Source: Meconema thalassinum
Lineage: Eukaryota > Arthropoda > Insecta > Orthoptera > Tettigoniidae
Assembly (NCBI GenBank): GCA_946902985.2
Contig: OX336389.2
Location: 128,871,572 to 128,935,571 of the forward strand
Length of the DNA stretch: 64,000 nucleotides
Reading direction: 5' to 3'
In this document: positions 1 to 10,896 of the stretch, piece by piece
Position numbering within the stretch: position 1 is the first letter of the stretch
Layout: each line of letters begins with the position of its first letter
The notes under the pieces: model-generated
Databases searched by the model: none
What the model was told of the DNA's origin: nothing
The model's input: only the letters and a program-made list of their open reading frames with translations
Made by a program: the position numbers and the translations under genes

Positions 1-358
1 CAACATGCGATGAAGTTTCGCTGGTGACGACTGCTCGTCTATCGCAGGCGTGTGGCTGGGTGGAGCGCATTAGTTCCGATTTCCGCCACCAGCAACAAAT
101 CGCTGGCTGGGTAGTACCAAGTAAAAGAGGACACTAGAAGAAACAGTATACATTTAGGATGAGTCATTTGGGATTGCTGTCTTGGAAGTACAGATAGCGG
201 CGTCTAGCAGTGCACTTGACATTTAAAGCACAGAGGTAGGAGAGGGGTGTAGAGTGGTGCGGGGAGCGTGATGAATACTTCCCTATCTGAGAACATTGAC
301 GCACGTGACAGTAGGTTCTCACAATCAGACACAGACACACTGAGCGTGGCAAATGTTT
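1..358. other. Unassigned AT-moderate sequence
   Basis: I recognise no gene, repeat end or RNA gene here. Short open frames exist on both strands but lack any familiar motif. The right end abuts a tRNA-derived SINE. Confidence 0.4.
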
Positions 359-650
359 TACGTTGCGGTAGTGGGATGGGGAAGTGCAGAGCTAACTGCC
401 GGTAATCGTGCCTCGCTGGCATTGGGAGAGCATGGGTTTGAATCCCACCTCGACCATCCTGAAAATGGACTTCGTAGTTTCCCATTTTCACCACCAGGCA
501 AATCCCGGGATGGTTCCTTTCAAAATCCGTTCCCTGACCCTTCCTTAAATAGACCCAAATTAGCGGTAGCCTGGGCGATCGGCCACTCATCATTCCCAGT
601 TATATCTGCGGACAAGGTGTGTTCAGCTCCCAAACACCGTCCTTAATTTA
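359..650 (+). repeat. SINE family D, copy 1
   Basis: A tRNA-like head with the B-box-like string GGGTTTGAATCCCACC near 434 is followed by the body string CCCGGGATGGTTCC that recurs in other copies (14797-15108 and 29750-29960 on the minus strand). It is a non-autonomous, Pol III-type retroposon with no protein. The 5' head is divergent. Confidence 0.6.
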
Positions 651-741
651 CACCAACATAACTGATGAATGAACAAGAATTATCAATCATCAACACATTT
701 GCCAGTTCGCTGTTTGAATATTTATTTCTCATTATAGGCTA

Positions 742-1048
742 TGGTTTGTTGTTGTTCTTGATTCATTTAGGGGCTTTGGCACATAGGGTTAATGTCGCCC
801 TTTGTACAATGGTGTGTGTGGGGAACTTTCCTGACAACCTGTGTTATTGTGATGGCTGTAATGGTGTGTGCATTTGTAATGAAATCTAGGATTAGGGAGG
901 AGGTGGCTATGGCCTAAAGTTATGTATCAACCTGTTATTTGCCTGTAGTAGAAGTGGAAAACCATGGTAAACAACTTCTAGGGAATCGAACCCACCTCTT
1001 CTCAATTTTGCCTCACGAGGCTGAACTCAAGAGTGATAGCCAAGAATG
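742..1048 (-). repeat. SINE family B, copy 1
   Basis: The plus strand reads from the family's TTGTTGTT / TTCATTTAGGGGCTTTG end through the conserved CCATGG(T/A)AAACAACTTC core to a reversed tRNA-like head near 1040. The element is therefore minus-strand. Family B is the commonest SINE here, usually about 390 bp when complete, with a CAACAA tail. Confidence 0.75.
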
Positions 1049-1511
1049 TTTTTATTTTTATTTAACACTGTGACTACATACACTGTATACCGAGGTGTTA
1101 AGCACTTCTTCTCCAGTGCATCTGAAGATATTTCCAATGAGGTTTATTTTTTGTGGTGTCTGCCCATGGGCTACGACATACGACGCCCAGTTCTGACGAA
1201 AACGGCTTTATGTTTGACATTGGAAACACAATATGGTTCAAAGTATGGTGTATACTACAAGTTTGTTCGAGCAATCGGCCTATCTACATATTAAGTTAGG
1301 ATGCCTGTGCATCAAGAGCTCTTGAGTACTGTATGTATTTCAAATAGCAGCTCAGCGAGGTTGGTCTCCCAGCTGCTCAGTGCCGCGCCTTGTTTTATCA
1401 AGCAGCCCTCAGAAACATAACAAACAGAAAATGCATTCGGTAAATAATCACTGTTAATACAACAATAGACTGCCACAATACTGATGCATTCATTTTCATT
1501 TGAAACTGTTT
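1049..1511. other. Unassigned stretch
   Basis: Nothing recognisable. Small open frames on both strands show no domain or conserved motif and are probably chance. Confidence 0.4.
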
Positions 1512-2010
1512 TGCCATTCATCGTCCAGTCGTCCCCTATTAGCAGTTAGCACTGCAGCCTCCTCTGCCTCTACACCTCACACTTTGAAATCGTTCAACAC
1601 CGAATCTAGCCATCGCTTCCGATTTCTACCTTTGCTTCTCTTACCCTCTACACAGAGTTCATTAGCCTCGTAGGTAATCTCTCCTTCCCCATTCTCTCCA
1701 CATGACCCCACTATCTGGGTAGTCTCATGCGAACAGCTTCATCTACCGTGTTCATTTCTAACTGAGCCTTGATTTCTTCATTACCACCTATTTCTCCCAG
1801 CAATCAATCGTGGTATCTTCATATCAGTTGCCTCCAGCTTATAGTAGCCTATGCAAAATACAGTATATCCTGAATCCTCCCAGCTCTCACTTCCATACAG
1901 CAACGTCAGTCTAAATACTGAGAGATGTAGGGAGATTTTCATCGCTATCCTACCTTCTTCTTCTTTGCAGACCCCAACTGAGGACTCTTTGCATTGGCTA
2001 TTCTACATCT
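1512..2010 (-). pseudogene. Degraded LINE C-terminal coding fragment
   Basis: Minus-strand translation is broken by stops and frameshifts but retains GHVERMGKERLPTR and GRNRKRWLDSV. This is the wording typical of the region downstream of reverse transcriptase in many insect LINEs. No reverse-transcriptase catalytic motif is left. A TAGCCTA micro-insertion motif lies at 1845-1851. Assignment to a clade is not possible. Confidence 0.55.
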
Positions 2011-2047
2011 CGACTCTATTTCTTTTGGCATAGGCCTACCACCATCT

Positions 2048-2408
2048 TGAGAGGTGTTGTTTGTTGTTGATTTATTTGAGGGGTTTGTGCATTGTGGTCG
2101 TTTAACCCTGCGTACTTAGGTGTGTGTAGAATTTTTCTGAGAACCTGGGGGTCTGTATTAGTGTGTGTGTATTTGTAATTCAGATGAGGCTGCCGTGGCC
2201 TTAAGTTAGGAACCATCCTGGTAATTGTCTCGAGTAGAGGTGGGAAACCACGGAAAACCACTTCCAGGATTTTTTAGGTGAGCATCGAACCCACCTCTTC
2301 TCAGTTTTTGCCTCACAAGGCTGAGTGTACCCCTTTCCAGCCCTCAGACCAGAATTTCTCTTTTGTGGGGGAGAACCGGGAATTGAATCCGGACCTATGA
2401 GGGCGATA
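2048..2408 (-). repeat. SINE family B, copy 2
   Basis: It begins on the plus strand with TTGTTTGTTGTTGATTTATT and runs through the AACCACGGAAAACCACTTCC core to a reversed tRNA-like head with GGAATTGAATCCGG. Orientation is minus. It is similar over its length to 34893-35300. Confidence 0.75.
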
Positions 2409-2759
2409 GGAGGTGTTGTTTGTAATGGCAGAGATTTGTCTCTTTTGGGTTTAAACTGGGCATGGCATAGGCCACACTGCAATTACTGTACATATTAGGA
2501 ATATAAGAGAAAATATCTTAAGATAAACCGAAAAGGAAATAACTTAATGATTCTTTTGGGATTGGAAACCTCACAGTCGCAATGAACGTAGCCGACAAAG
2601 TGATTCAATATTGAGAGAAGAGCCCTTGCCACAGTTCGAGCTGTTTAGTAAAGGCTTCTATGAATTCTTAGATTTTTGTTTACCCGCAAGGAAACAAACA
2701 CATTTGTGTTGTAGAAACCAGTGCGGTGAGGTAAATACCTTACCATCGATCACATAAGT
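2409..2759. other. Unassigned stretch
   Basis: I see no gene or known repeat. The first 60 bases may be a degraded extension of the neighbouring SINE. Confidence 0.35.
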
Positions 2760-3035
2760 GTCCATTGTTTACACTACGGTTGCGAGAGTCACGCGGCGTC
2801 TTTGTCACGCACTTAGACCTACTCCTTGCTCGCCTTGCTTGCCTTGCCTTGGACTGCGTCGCAACGCTGCGGGACGAAGCTGACAATCGATTGATGGCTG
2901 TCGCTCGTTCGGCCGCCGCCCGCCCCCTCCCCCTCCCCCTTCCCCTCCCTGTCCCACTTAGACACTTCCATGCCCTTACATTTGTACAGTGCAGCCATTG
3001 TAGCTTGACCTCCGGGCGGACCCTCAAAGTCGTTT
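2760..3035. other. CpG-rich island-like segment
   Basis: This segment is far richer in G+C and CpG than its surroundings and contains a pyrimidine run CCCCCTCCCCCTCCCC. Overlapping open frames of about 95 residues exist on both strands, but their composition simply reflects the GC content. It could be a promoter or first-exon relic, or an unrecognised repeat; no splice-supported gene is visible. Confidence 0.3.
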
Positions 3036-3065
3036 TTTTTTCCTACTAAATAAATACAGTATTCA

Positions 3066-3655
3066 AATCAGGTAAATGTGCCAAATAAAGCCCATTTAAC
3101 GTTTAAAGATTTTTTTGTATTTTTACTAGAAGGCGAAAAAATCTCAGCATTGTCCTTGATTTAACTTGAAGACAAGCAGTAATGAAAACATGAGTTGATA
3201 ATTAGAATCACTGGAAAATTTGTCAGTAATAATACAATATTTAAAATAACTTATGAGTAACCCGTTCCAAATAATGCCCATATGTAAATGAAAATAGATA
3301 AAGAAATGCAGATTGAGCGAAAAATATAAATATAGTATAATTATATACAAATCACATTCTTTGAAATTATATAGCCTACATCAGGTTTATGTAGGCATAT
3401 GTTAAATTTCAAAAAACATGAAGAAGGTGTATTTAAATACTTAGAAATAGTAGCAAAAAGAGCTTCGGACACCATTTACTACTCGACTGAAGCAAACATC
3501 GCGGAATAGTTCGCTTCAACTTTTGTAGTTTCTAGTCTAGCCGTTAATGGCTAGTAGCTGTCAGAAGCACTAAGAATCTTGTAGAATTTCGAATATTCTG
3601 CTAATATAATCACAGATGGGCCTTATTTGGAACTGGGCCTTATTAGGCTCAAGTA
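3066..3655 (-). mobile_element. MITE-like repeat X, copy 1
   Basis: A second copy in inverse orientation lies at 13441-14395. The ends carry imperfect inverted motifs of the type CCAAATAAGGCCC, and similar motifs recur internally (near 3265, 3615 and 3634), as subterminal transposase-binding repeats often do. No coding capacity. It carries TAGCCTA at 3372 and TAGGCATA at 3392, which the sister copy lacks at those places. Superfamily unknown. Confidence 0.55.
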
Positions 3656-3797
3656 CAACTTAATACAATTTTTGTTTCATCCAATGTGGAATTAAGAATT
3701 TTGGTGAATTTTCATTACAAGTTATTTTTTGTTTTGTTTGTAGAACGCGGCATTTTCCTCTCGAGAGGGGATGTTACGCACTGTTACGTATTTGATT

Positions 3798-4127
3798 TAG
3801 TCCACCTCGTGGTTTAGCGGCTATCATTCTTGTCTGTCGCTCCGAAGGTCCTTGTTCGATTCCCGGCTCTGCAAAGAAATTAAATTCTGGTTTGAGGGCT
3901 GGAACGGCGTCCACTTAGACTCGTGAGGCAAAACTGAAAAGAGGTGGGTTCGATTTCCACCTCAACCTTCTTGAAATGCTATTCCGTGTTTTCCCACTCC
4001 TACTCCAGGCAAATATCAGGATGGTTCCTAACTTAAAGTCATGGCCAACTCCTTTCCAATCTTCACCTGCATTACAAAGATACACACCTACTACAGACAC
4101 GTCAATAACACATGTTATCGGACAAAT
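3798..4127 (+). repeat. SINE family B, copy 3, 5' part
   Basis: The tRNA-like head has the A-box-like GTGGTTTAGCGG and the B-box-like TTCGATTCCCGG near 3855. A 382-bp SINE-C interrupts the body at 4128 and the tail resumes at 4510. The 11-bp target duplication ATCGGACAAAT (4117-4127 and 4510-4520) is perfect. Confidence 0.85.
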
Positions 4128-4509
4128 AGCTTGCCACTGTGGGTTAGTGGTTATTGTGTCGGACTACCAACGCCAAGTTGTCAGGTTCGCTCCTGCCCAT
4201 GGTAAGTGATTTTTGAAAGGCGACAATGATCACACACGCATGTCATACGTTGTTGGCATGTTAAAGAGCCCATTTGAATTCAGTAGGCCGTGTTCATAAT
4301 GGCAAAATTAATCTCGGGATTTAACGCCAACACAAAAGTTCTTCCTTTCTCTACCAGAAAGTGCTATAGTGCCAAGGAGCTTAGACTTAGACCTTGACTT
4401 TCATAGCGCTCCAAGGAACAACGAAATTCGACATGCAAGCTGCCCTTTGGGCGCAAATAACAAAGCTTGCACCCGGCATCCGAGGCCGTATGATATTATT
4501 ATTATTATT
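4128..4509 (+). repeat. SINE family C, copy 1 (nested in SINE-B)
   Basis: The tRNA-like head TGGGTTAGTGG...GGTTCGCTCCTG is followed by a long conserved body ending GGCATCCGAGGCCGTATG and an ATT-repeat tail. Other copies are at 15206-15583 and 51011-51399. Perfect 11-bp target duplications on both sides prove that it entered the older SINE-B. Confidence 0.9.
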
Positions 4510-4590
4510 ATCGGACAAATTCGACACTCACCTAAGCTAACGTGGTTAAATGACTACGATGTCCAAACAACAACAATTACGTTAAATGTT
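4510..4590 (+). repeat. SINE family B, copy 3, 3' part
   Basis: This continues the interrupted element, from the target duplication ATCGGACAAAT to the AAACAACAACAA tail. Confidence 0.8.
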
Positions 4591-4969
4591 AGAGACTTGC
4601 GTCAATCAACTTAATTCCTTGTTAAAATATTTCCTTGAGACAAAATATCAACGCGCCACGGCGTCCCGAAACCACAGCTGTTAAGTGGGAGTTGTATTTT
4701 TAGTTTCTCCAATAAAATCAAGGGTTGGTATCATAATGGGACATAAGATCTTCGTGTAATCTATTCTTACTAGGTTCTGGGTTTTTCTTTAAAATATTTG
4801 ATACAACATGTGTTTCGTATGACCATGGTCTGCCTTGCTCAACTGTGTGGGTCACATACGTCACATAGCCTAGGCTAATATTCGATCGGTCATGGCTGCT
4901 TCGATTATTGAAGGAACAATGGGTAGACATTGACTTAACTTTTTTGTTCCATATTTCTGCCTTATTTAC

Positions 4970-5361
4970 TGTAGCCTCGTTGATAAATGGCTAGCTTTCT
5001 TGGCTGTCACCCTTGAGGTTCGGGTTCGATTCCCGGCTCTGTCAAGAAATGTTATTCTGATTTGAGGGCTAGGTCGGGATTCACTCAACCTCGTGAGTCA
5101 AAACTGAGAATAGGCTGGTTCGATTCCCACCTCAGCCATCCTGGAAGTGGTTTTCAATGGTTTCCCACTTCTACTCCAGGGAAATGCCGGGATGGTACCT
5201 AACTTGAGAACACGGCCGTTTCCTACCCAAATCCTATCTCAAATACAAATACACACACTAGTATAGACATCAGAATGACACATGTTATCCTACAAGTACC
5301 ACACACACACCCACACCACCCAAGCACACGGGTCTATATGACCTTAAACAATTGACAACAT
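4970..5361 (+). repeat. SINE family B, copy 4
   Basis: Nearly complete: a tRNA-like head with GGTTCGATTCCCGGCTCTG, the body with GTTTCCCACTTCTACTCCAG, and an A-rich AACAATTGACAACA tail. A second TTCGATTCCCACC box lies in the body near 5120, so family B carries two tRNA-like boxes. Confidence 0.85.
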
Positions 5362-5779
5362 TATTTACTGTAGTTTCATTTCCTTCCTACCGTGCTGTCT
5401 ACATGACGTGCAAAGTGAACGACTGCTGAAAATATTGGGAACCGAAGATCATAATTCACAAACAAGAACATAACAATACTGAGCTCAGTTACATGGCGCA
5501 TACTGTAAAATCCGACCCAGAGACGATTCTGGATAATTTCAAGTCCCTGACTATAAACAATTCGTATGCACCGATCAGCGTTGAAGTAAATTGCATGTTA
5601 ACGTGGGTATTAAATTCAAATGACCCTTACTCTGCCGTACAAGAAACTAGAAACTATATAGGCACTGGGATAAAACAATCAAGTAAATCCCGAAGTGATT
5701 TGGGTGAAACCTCACAAGAACAGACATTCTCAACGCCCATATCCGAAAAGTGAGGTTGTTGTTTTTGTTTCATTTAGGG

Positions 5780-6498
5780 CAGAGATGGTCTGCTGGGCGC
5801 CCGTTTACCCTGGCCCAGTGCAGCCGGGCAGGCGTAACGTAAATGCGAGCGGCTTACCAGCATGGATACGTCACAGTGTAGCGAGACGAAGCGAGAGAGC
5901 GTTCCTCGTCTCACCGGGCAGACATTGCGAGTGGCGATAGGGATTCAGGGGTGGCAGGATAAATTTAATAATGATTATTATTGACAATGTCTTAACATTA
6001 CATTACAAAAATGCAGGCATTCATGTGTGTACATTATGATATATACCAGTATGCCCCGTGTTTTGCTGTAAGCCAGGGAATGTGTGGAAAAATACTACTA
6101 ATGGAGTGCAGTCGAAGAACGGCCCTCAGATCGCTATCTGTCATTTGTGATCGATGTCTCGATTTGCAAAGGTTTAAAGCGTAGAAAAGTTGTTCCCATA
6201 AATATGTAGAACAAAACATGCACACTATATTTGCCGCTCAACTTTTATTTTTTAGCTATCACAGAATGTCCACATACTAAACATTTAGCACGTTCTCCAA
6301 TTGGGACAAAAAGCCACTGCCCTTCCCATTGGGATTCCTGTTGCACGCTATTTGCACTAAAACTTGGTCTCTTCTCAGCACCAGCTGTCACTGCAGTTGG
6401 TTTACGCTGCCAAGACTGAACACAGCTACTCTGCCCGCTCGCCGCTCGTGCACGAAGCGGGCGCCCACGTGGCGAAATGCCCGGTTTGAGCAAGTCTG
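5780..6498 (-). mobile_element. hAT-superfamily element, 719 bp, 8-bp TSD
   Basis: Perfect 8-bp target duplications ATTTAGGG lie at 5772-5779 and 6499-6506. The ends are CAGAGATGGTC on the left and, reversed, CAGACTTGCTC on the right, which fits the hAT CAG-start rule. Inside, the minus strand holds the remnant of a BED-type zinc finger. The left 160 bp and right 120 bp are GC- and CpG-rich. It is a deletion derivative without a full transposase. Confidence 0.85.
6244..6498 (-). pseudogene. hAT transposase N-terminus, BED-finger remnant
   Basis: Minus-strand translation gives WLFVPIGERAKCLVCGHSV, the aromatic plus Cys-x2-Cys half of a BED zinc finger as found at the N-terminus of hAT transposases. 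A stop follows directly after the Cys pair, so the His-containing half and the catalytic domain are lost. It lies inside the TSD-bounded hAT element. Confidence 0.65.
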
Positions 6499-6647
6499 AT
6501 TTAGGGCTTTGACTGATACCCATACCCTGTATCATTATCGAGTTTGTATTAGTGTGCCTTGGATTAGGAAGAAGGTGGCTGGTCCTTACGTCAAGTACCC
6601 TCCTGGCATTTGCCTGTAGTAGAAGTGAGAAACCATGGATGAAGATG

Positions 6648-7370
6648 ATGATAATTGTTGTTTTAAGGGGCCTAACATCTAGGTTATTGGCCCCTAATGG
6701 TTTGGGTGATCGTGAAGATGATAATGAAATGTAAACTGAAACTAACTACTAACTTATATACTAGAAGAAGAAAAGGAAAACAAAAAGAGCATAAGGCAAA
6801 TAAAGGACAGGAGGAAAAGAAATGCCCTCAACCCTCGAAGAATGCGGATTGAGGGACTTGGAAGGAAGGAGAGCCATGAAGGGCAGATAGGAAAGTAAAA
6901 GAGGAAAGGGTCCGCCTCAGAGGTAATTGATAAAAGGGGGAAAACCGGACCCAGCTCAGGAATCCCTCGGGGTCGCCAACTCCCGAACTCACCAGCCGTG
7001 AGCCCCTGAGGGTGAAGCAATATCTAGGGTGCACCAGAAGTGGTGGGGCTACATACACCCTGCCTCCTTAAGGGCTTTGATTAGAAGGCAGGAGATAACA
7101 GGAAAAGAAAAAGAAGGCTGACCCCTTGCAGAAGGAGGGTATCAGAAAAGATGAGACAAGGGCCAATTAAGGCGGGAAAGGAAGAGACTCCCTAGGCCTC
7201 GGATACCCTAATACCATCGGGGTCGGAAGAGAACAAGAGTTGACCAAGTGAGGTCGACAGGAAAGAAGTCTGAGAGGAGCCCGGCACAAGTAAGTGGAAG
7301 CAATGCCAGACTCAGCTGGGGCCCCGTGGTCGCCAACCCACGTCCCACTAGATGTGAGCTCCTGGGGGGG
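6648..7370 (+). repeat. SINE-like family I, two related units
   Basis: It begins with TTGTTGTTTTAAGGGGCCTA and ...GGCCCCTAATGG, a head that recurs at 14128, 46052, 49815, 63903 and (minus) 59120. The body holds two related purine-rich units (about 6830-7060 and 7165-7370). Each has a ...GGGGTCG...GCCAAC...GTGAGC(C/T)CCTG(A/G)GG ending, so an internal duplication or tandem insertion is likely. No coding motif. Confidence 0.5.
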
Positions 7371-7535
7371 GGGAGAAACCACGGAAAACCACTTCTAGAA
7401 AGACTAAGTTGGGATTCGAACTCAACTGTTCTCAGCCTCATGAGACTTGGGTATAACTCTTATAACCCTCAGAACAAAATTAAACTTCTAGGGAGAGTCG
7501 GGAATCAAACCAAGGACTGGAGTGTCAATATGTAC
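7371..7535 (-). repeat. SINE family B, copy 6 (partial)
   Basis: It joins the preceding unit at AGAAACCACGGAAAACCAC and proceeds through GATTCGAACTCAAC to GGGAATCAAACC. It is the tRNA-proximal part of family B in minus orientation; the distal half is missing. Confidence 0.65.
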
Positions 7536-8228
7536 TCCGAGACCTGTGGGGTCCATGTGCTGGTACACCGGAGATAACTGATTTATTTATGTTCCATTAA
7601 ACTCCTATATCCTATATTTATGTAATACTCACAATAGGCTACGTTATGAACACACTTAGTATTCTTGACGCTCTCTCACTGGAAGCTCAGGATTGACCCT
7701 TTCCAAGGCAGTCACATCCATGGTGTTCACGTGTGCAACACGTGCCACAGACGATGGGTGTTTTGATAAGAGTGTGCAGTTTGAAACCCGGAACTGGCCA
7801 TCTTCTCATCTGTATGTACTGACAGACTTCGGTGGCCCTTTGTAGTTACCCACGTGAAGAGGGGGCTTCGCAGAACGGTGCGAACCCGATATTCTGTGGA
7901 ATAGAAAACATAAATTACCTGATACCGCATTTTAAGGCGTTCTTTTTTTAAAATTCTCCTGATGTCGTGAGTACATATCATAAATAATTTACAATTACCT
8001 GTCATGGAATGTCCTCGAGAAGACATCGATCGACATTTCTGTCTTTGTCTACATCGCACACTGTCCATATTTATTATGATGTCCAGGAGGAAATATTTCA
8101 GCTCGTCAAACACACACTGCATACGTTAGTATTTTGTTCTGGCTGTGTTCGCTTTAAGGCTTTTCAACTGAACAGCTTGAACTTCCAAAATACCTGGATT
8201 ATGTTAACCTTTGGTATATAATAATATA
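7536..8228. other. Unassigned stretch
   Basis: I recognise nothing here. The longest open frame (7727-8122, minus, 131 residues) has no domain-like motif and is basic and low in structure; I regard it as chance. TAGGCTA occurs at 7635. Confidence 0.35.
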
Positions 8229-8264
8229 GTAATAACAATAATAATAATAATAATTATTATTATT
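8229..8264. repeat. Palindromic (AAT)n(ATT)n microsatellite
   Basis: A run of AAT units switches to ATT units near 8251, giving a self-complementary array. It adjoins the start of a SINE-like repeat and may be its insertion target or tail. Confidence 0.8.
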
Positions 8265-8670
8265 ATAAAGCCGATAGCGGTAGCTAAGCTTGCTTAAGCG
8301 CAGTGCATCGCCATGGAAGCAAGCTATCTGGGGTTAGACTTTAATGGTAGACTACAACAGTCGGCCGTCCTTGAAATAGTGTTCTGCGGTTTCCCATTTT
8401 GAACTCCGAGCAAATGCTGTGGCGGTACTTTCTGATTTTATCTGTCATTAACTCCTCTCATGAAATTTGTGTCAGGAAGGGTATCCACCTCTAAAACCAC
8501 CCGTTTCATAGCAATTCCTTGCATCTCATACCCGACTCCATCGAAGTGAGAAGAGTGAGGGAGGACATATAGACTATAATAATAACGATAACTATCATAA
8601 ACCTCGCCCAGGCACACGGGGGAAGATGACCACGATGTCGCAACTCCGTAAGTGAATCATCAACAACAGC
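8265..8670 (+). repeat. SINE with family-B tail (hybrid)
   Basis: The head is GCCGATAGCGGTAGCTAAGC and is unlike family B. The last 90 bp (GACCACGATGTCGCAACTCC...ATCATCAACAACAGC) is the family-B tail. This suggests a distinct tRNA-like head sharing the family-B 3' end, as happens when SINEs use one LINE machinery. Confidence 0.5.
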
Positions 8671-8702
8671 AACGACAACATCACTGTTCGGATCTCGTCG
8701 TT

Positions 8703-8895
8703 ATGGTAATAATAATGACGTGTGGCCTCCGGACAGGCTTGGTGCAGGTCCTTCGAATTGACGCCCATGAGTGACTTACGCGTACACTAGCGGTGAAATT
8801 GAAAGTAATATGAAGAAGTCACCTACGCCCTCAGTTAAGGGAATTATACAGTATATTGGCCACTGAGGTGAAGAATCTCACGGCCTGCCCGGGAT
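8703..8895 (-). repeat. SINE family D, copy 2 (partial)
   Basis: On the plus strand GTGTGGCCTCCGGACAGGC...GGTGCAGGTC matches the start of the copy at 14797. The tRNA-like head is missing. Confidence 0.55.
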
Positions 8896-10116
8896 ACAAA
8901 CTCGGTACACTACTAGAATGAAACTTGGCTGGACCACTTTTGTTGTAAGAAATACTCATGCAAATTACTTTCAAATTAAAGAGAAATCATAAGTTAGAGC
9001 TGACTAAATGACCAAGAAAATCGAAAGCCAACATTTACAAAAAGAAACACAACTAGGCCTTATTGAACATATTCATTGTATACGGTACCTAGGCTAGTAA
9101 ATAGTGATGTGAGTGATTAGTAGGAGACAATTATTAGGAGAGAATGACGTGTGCAAGGTGTGCATTAAGTTAAGTTAGCTGTAAAGCTAATGCCTCTCAC
9201 CATGGCGGAATATTTTCGGTTCCTGATTAATACAAGTGGAATGTATCACGCCCATTGCTCGGGATTCACGTAAAATGAAGGTCCAGGAGCTTATTATTGC
9301 AAGGTTACGAGTCACGTAAAATTACAAGGTAGTTTATAAATCTTCAGCAAAATTCGAAGGAAACATTTAATCGGTGCCTCATTTTCTCTCTTCCTGTTTC
9401 CCATCCTATTCAGTTCGTGTTCAGTCGATTATCCAGATTACTTTCCTTGAAGCGTCCTCTCTTGACCAGTGAATGTTCAAACTTCAGAAAATCAATTACT
9501 TGAGTTAAAACGAGTTGGTAAGATCCGCTGGTGAATCAAACGGATTTAAGTTCGTAAAAAGCCTGGTTTAACTTTAACATGACTTTGATGGACCTGATCC
9601 CCTAGTGATGTTTATGGACACATCCTAAGACGTGAAGTAGTAGGACATTGTGGTAGAAGGAGCTCAGTGGACATGTTGTGTTATGGAAGACCACATGACA
9701 CGAATGAGCAGGATCGTATATTATGGGTGGCTCAGTTTATTGGGCATAACTGTCCTTTCGCAGCATTTTCTTGCCTTTCCAATGGACGAAAGAAGGCTGT
9801 CATGCTGCGGTGACCGAAAGAAGGAAAAATGGGATTGATTTGTTAGACAGATTGTGTTTGGAGCTCGACATATTTATCATTGTAATGTGGGCTGAGTATG
9901 CGTGGCGTGTGCTGGGACTTAATGTATGCGGGTATTGTACCACCTCAGTCCTGTCCATCAGCCATCTCACACGTGACTGGCACGAGCCTCTGCTCTTCTC
10001 CATTTTTTCCTTCTTCTATTCCTCCACCTGCTGAATCTTCTTCTTCCTCTACCTCATCATTTTCTTATTCTTCTTCTTCTTTTTCTCCTGCTTCACAAGC
10101 TATACCCACCAGTCTG
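8896..10116. other. Unassigned stretch with a pyrimidine tract
   Basis: No gene recognised. A TTC/TCT-rich tract lies at about 10005-10090. Short open frames around 9650-10130 overlap each other and the tract and are not convincing. TAGGCTA occurs at 9090. Confidence 0.35.
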
Positions 10117-10870
10117 TGGACCACCTTGTAGTGTAATAGTCATCGCTGTTGACTACCATCCCCAAGGTTTGGATTAATTTCTTGAATCTGCCCCCCTCCC
10201 CCCCCCCCAAAAAAAAAAAAAATCCTGACCTAAGGGCTGAAACAAGGTTAATATAGCCTCGTGAGGATTACTGAGTAGAGCTTGGGTTATATTCCCACAT
10301 CAACCATCCTAGAAGAGGCTGGGTATTCCCTGGTTTCTAACGTCTACTTTACTATTTAACTTAAGGCCTCAGCCGCTTCGTTCCCAATTCTAGCCTCAAT
10401 TACAAGCACACACACTTATAAAGGCACCTAAATAATACAGCTTTTCACACAAATTCTACGCACACCCAAGACCATGGGACTGTTGACCGCGGTATCCAAG
10501 CGTCTAAATCACTGGTTCTTAATCGGTGGTCAGCGAGTGCCTCGGGAGTGGTCCGTGATAGAAAAGGGTCCACCAGCTCGTATAAAAAAGTGGCCAATAA
10601 ATGGGGATTTCGGAAATGATGTGCGTTGAACGAGAATCGTCCGAATGTATTCGCGGCGATAACTATAAGGTTTTGAATTGAAATATCTTTAAAATAAGTG
10701 TTATTGAGGAAGGGTTACAACTGACAAGGTGTATTAGGGGGATGGGGGGTTGGGGTCCGTACATGATTCAATTTCAGGCTGAGTGGTCCTCAGACTTCTA
10801 CGGGTTCAGAACCACTGGTCTAAATGGACGAAAAAACATCTAAATGAATAAACAACAAAATTAAAAATTA
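10117..10870 (+). repeat. SINE family B, copy 7, split by a hAT element
   Basis: A degraded head near 10120 is followed by a C-run/A-run (10191-10222), the family body, and CCGCGGTATCCAAGCGTCTAA. A 308-bp hAT interrupts it at 10510. The ATAAACAACAAAA tail resumes after 10825. Confidence 0.7.
10510..10817. mobile_element. Non-autonomous hAT element, 308 bp, 8-bp TSD
   Basis: Perfect 8-bp duplications GTCTAAAT lie at 10502-10509 and 10818-10825. Terminal inverted repeats are CACTGGTTCTTAAT (left) and CAGTGGTTCTGAAC (right, reversed). There is no coding region. It lies within the tail of a SINE-B, which dates it as younger than that SINE. Confidence 0.9.
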
Positions 10871-10896
10871 GATTTGTCATCATATTCTTCAAAATT

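Larger units (their letters stand above)
5752..6645 (-). repeat. SINE family B, copy 5, split by a hAT element
   Basis: The family end TTGTTTTTGTTTCATTTAGGG lies at 5759-5779 and its continuation ATTTAGGGCTTTG resumes at 6499. The 719 bp between them is a transposon flanked by the 8-bp duplication ATTTAGGG. The SINE then fades out near 6640. Confidence 0.8.

Noticed and set aside
7727..8122. 131-codon open frame on the minus strand
   Set aside because: No domain, no familiar motif, no codon or splice context; consistent with a chance frame in non-coding DNA.
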